10,239 bases of DNA, taken from the NCBI GenBank assembly GCA_003219495.1, contig QHOZ01000074.1:7546-17784 (forward strand), written 5' to 3'. The notes beneath the pieces are model-generated. The model searched no databases and was not told where the DNA came from. It saw only the letters and a list, made by a program, of their open reading frames with translations. Position numbers and translations under genes: made by a program. Positions 6,301 to 10,239 of the stretch are shown piece after piece; the first letter of the stretch is position 1, and each line of letters begins with the position of its first letter. Source of the DNA: Verrucomicrobiota bacterium. GTDB lineage: Bacteria > Verrucomicrobiota > Verrucomicrobiae > Chthoniobacterales > UBA10450.

Positions 6301-7629
6301 GTGGAGCAGTTCAGCGAGGCGCGTCCCGTTTGCAGATTTGCCAGTGCGTTGACCCGAGCGGTTCCGCGTCACCTCTGGGTTGCGATCAGCGCGTGGATCA
6401 GTCGCGCCGTCGTAGCGGTTGTGTCGCTGGCCGCGATTCGAATTCTTCTTCAATCACTCGGCACCGACCAATACAGCGTGTTCGCAATTCTTAGCGGATT
6501 GACCGGCTGGTTTTTTCTGGCCGATCTCGGCACCGGATTCGCCGCGCAGAATTTCATCTCGGAGAGGCGTGCGAAAAACGAGCCGTATTCCGATTTCATC
6601 GCTGCCGGAACAATTCTGTCGCTGGCGCTGATGACAATCGCGGCGGCGCTGATTTTTCTCGCCGCGCCCGTGGCGTCGCGGTTCTTGTTTGCGCAATATG
6701 TCGATCTTTCGCTGACGCAAAAACGCGATCTCTTCCTGATCGTCGGCCTTTTCAGCAGCGTTGTCGCCCTCGCAGGTTTCGTGAACAAAGTTTGGTACGC
6801 GCGCCAGCTTGGTTTTCTCGCAAACGTCGCGCCCGCGATCGGCCCGGTGATCGGATTTATTTTGATTAAGCTCGTCGCCGCTAGTGCGGTTCCAGACAAA
6901 CTCTACTGGAGCTGTGTCGCGTTTTTTGCGCCGCCGGCAATTTTGATGATGATCGCCGCCGCCACTTTGTTGCCGTCGATTTCGCGGCAATCATTCACCA
7001 CCATTTGGCAGGACATCAAACTGATCTTGCGCCGCGGACGCGGACATTGGCTTTTTGCCGTGCTCGCCGCAATCACGCTGAAGATTGATTACATCGTGAT
7101 GTCGCAATCGCTCAGCGGTCGCGACATAGTTTCCTACAACATCGCGAGCATGATTTTCACCAGTATCTTTTTCATTTACGCCGCGATGCTGGCCGCCCTT
7201 TGGCCGAGCTGCGCCGAAGCGATCGCGACCGATCGCTGGCATGAGATCGGCGGTTATCTTCGTCGGTATATCGCGCTCGGCATTTTGTTAATCTCGTTAG
7301 GCCTTGGCCTCATCTGGCTCTTCGGTGTTTATTTCGTCATCCGCGTCTGGACGGACACCTTCGGCATGATTTTGCAAAGCATCAGCGCAATGAAGATTTT
7401 CCTGATCGCGGTCCCAATCGAAGCCGGCATCGCGGTCGCGTTGCAGATACTCTTCGTTAGGCGATTCGGTACGATCGGAATTCCGGCCGCGCTGATTGTT
7501 GCTTATCTCTGCACCGTGTCGTGGATCATGCCGGTCACGCTTTATCGAAAGCACCAGGCCGCGATCAAACCTTCGGCGGCGAATGCCTCGGCCGTCGAGG
7601 CCGATCAAGTCACCGCATTCTCGTCGTAA
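6301..7629 (+). CDS. Polysaccharide flippase (Wzx/MATE-like, MOP superfamily)
   Basis: The 442-residue protein has about 12 predicted membrane segments, spread from residue 24 to about 418. The N-terminal segment ends in RILLQSLGTDQYSVFAILSGL (46-66), followed by GWFFLADLGTGFAAQNFISERRA (68-90). This is the characteristic opening of Wzx-type oligosaccharide flippases, which turn undecaprenyl-linked glycans across the inner membrane. The C-terminus is a polar tail of about 25 residues. The GTG at 6301 is the first possible start after an in-frame stop at 6283-6285 but has no ribosome binding site, and it abuts the divergent uppP start. A TTG at 6349, just before TRAVPRHLWV, is an alternative. 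A methyltransferase follows 5 bases after its stop. UppP next door would recycle the carrier it uses. The glycan substrate cannot be told. Confidence 0.87.
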   Translation: MEQFSEARPVCRFASALTRAVPRHLWVAISAWISRAVVAVVSLAAIRILLQSLGTDQYSVFAILSGLTGWFFLADLGTGFAAQNFISERRAKNEPYSDFIAAGTILSLALMTIAAALIFLAAPVASRFLFAQYVDLSLTQKRDLFLIVGLFSSVVALAGFVNKVWYARQLGFLANVAPAIGPVIGFILIKLVAASAVPDKLYWSCVAFFAPPAILMMIAAATLLPSISRQSFTTIWQDIKLILRRGRGHWLFAVLAAITLKIDYIVMSQSLSGRDIVSYNIASMIFTSIFFIYAAMLAALWPSCAEAIATDRWHEIGGYLRRYIALGILLISLGLGLIWLFGVYFVIRVWTDTFGMILQSISAMKIFLIAVPIEAGIAVALQILFVRRFGTIGIPAALIVAYLCTVSWIMPVTLYRKHQAAIKPSAANASAVEADQVTAFSS

Positions 7630-7634
7630 CTCAA

Positions 7635-9634
<2,000 letters not shown>

Positions 9635-9637
9635 AAA

Positions 9638-10239
9638 TTAAGTTCGCCATTCTACCAAGCCGGTTCCGGACCAATGCCCAAATGATGTCAGATCCAGTTT
9701 CGGCCGCGCGATGTCGTGCCAGATCGCGAGCATGTTCCAAAAGCGGATATCGTCCAGAACAAGAAGGAGCGGCTTTTGAAAACGAATCGATTCAAGTTGA
9801 TCAAGAAATTTTCGCTCGAACACCCCATCTTTGGGTCCGTCCATGAAAAGAAGCTCCGTTTCCTGAAGCAGAGGACGATGTAACTCGAACTTTGCCGGAT
9901 CCGATAAGTCCGCGATTTCCGGCCGCAGGCGATCATCGGAAAAATCTTCAGGCCGCAACGAAGTATGAGGAACCGAGTCCCACGGAACAATGTCGAACGT
10001 GGTGATTTTTCCCTTGGGCGGCAAAAATTCTTTCATCGCGAGCGAGGAAACTCCGCGAAATGTTCCGATCTCGATCACGCGGTTCGGTTGCAAAATTTTC
10101 ACAAGCGCGGCCAGGAGCCGATAATGTTCGCCCGGCCACACTGGAGTGAAATCGTTGCTCGCGGCATCGACGCGTCTGCTGACGTTCGGCAGTTGGGTTT
10201 GCCATGCTTCCTTCGCCGCGCGTAATGCGAGATCGATGA
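9638..10239 (-). CDS. Class I SAM-dependent methyltransferase (Methyltransf_24-like), cut by window edge
   Basis: The frame is open from the right edge to a TAA at 9638-9640 (199 residues seen). GTG 10141 is an internal possible start, but the upstream frame has no stop and reads as plausible protein, so the true start is probably outside the window. VIEIGTFRGVSSLAM is motif I (GxxxG-like SAM loop), ITTFDIVPW supplies the strand-2 acidic residue, ELLFMDGPKD is the 'fiDg.H' type strand, and LLLVLDDI follows. This order matches Methyltransf_24 and cephalosporin-hydroxylase-like proteins common in surface polysaccharide clusters. Gmd begins 3 bases downstream, so the two are almost surely one operon. 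The substrate is unknown; a sugar or lipid-linked glycan is inferred from context. Confidence 0.82.
   Translation of the reverse strand, partial: IDLALRAAKEAWQTQLPNVSRRVDAASNDFTPVWPGEHYRLLAALVKILQPNRVIEIGTFRGVSSLAMKEFLPPKGKITTFDIVPWDSVPHTSLRPEDFSDDRLRPEIADLSDPAKFELHRPLLQETELLFMDGPKDGVFERKFLDQLESIRFQKPLLLVLDDIRFWNMLAIWHDIARPKLDLTSFGHWSGTGLVEWRT

Noticed and set aside
6298..6453. N-terminal extension of UppP to 6453 (52 extra residues)
   Set aside because: The extension is basic, low in hydrophobics and antisense to the flippase N-terminus, while the normal UppP N-terminus begins at 6297.
6454..6990. Minus-strand frames of 149 and 178 codons opposite the flippase
   Set aside because: They are antisense to a well-formed membrane protein, with charged, repetitive composition and no recognisable motif.

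Overview
The window looks like a core chromosomal stretch of a moderately GC-rich Gram-negative bacterium. The protein style suggests Verrucomicrobiota, perhaps soil Chthoniobacterales or Udaeobacter-like, because a secreted DUF362 protein, DUF3309, DUF6941 and the HemW/UppS/PurA variants appear together. This is an impression from sequence, not a database result. No CRISPR array, transposase, phage gene, rRNA or convincing tRNA is present.

Layout, left to right. At 1-347 (-) lies the N-terminal part of an exported DUF362 protein that runs off the left edge. It is divergent from hemW (+, to 1548). hemW converges on uppS (-), which follows purA (-, 2211-3479) in an apparent purA-uppS operon. 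A 167-base gap holds a possible purA promoter, a hairpin and the leader of a 48-residue DUF3309 membrane peptide (+, 3647-3793). Next come a secreted M23 peptidase (-, 3813-4846), a structured non-coding stretch (4847-5013), a DUF6941 protein (-, 5014-5418) and uppP (-, 5428-6297). Diverging from uppP are a polysaccharide flippase and a SAM methyltransferase (+, 6301-8315). These converge on a minus-strand operon read from the right edge: a second methyltransferase (partial), gmd, then a P-II gene (glnB-like).

Functional theme. Many genes concern the envelope. UppS makes undecaprenyl diphosphate and UppP recycles it. The flippase would move lipid-linked glycans. Gmd would start the GDP-deoxyhexose branch (fucose, rhamnose or colitose type). 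The methyltransferases may decorate glycans, and the M23 enzyme would cut peptidoglycan. HemW, PurA and P-II are housekeeping or regulatory.

What stands out. Two genes are disrupted in this sequence. uppS has lost about 59 bases that should encode substrate- and Mg-binding residues, with a frame change; its true C-terminus is visible in another frame. The M23 gene is split by what looks like a one-base loss in an A5 run. The P-II gene has an unusual C-terminal extension that overlaps the 3' end of the convergent methyltransferase by 93 bases. Several palindromic elements lie at gene borders (424-442, 3509-3539, 4906-5014). I see no clear new multi-gene defence or biosynthetic system; the best leads are the broken uppS, the structured element after the DUF6941 gene, and the odd P-II tail.
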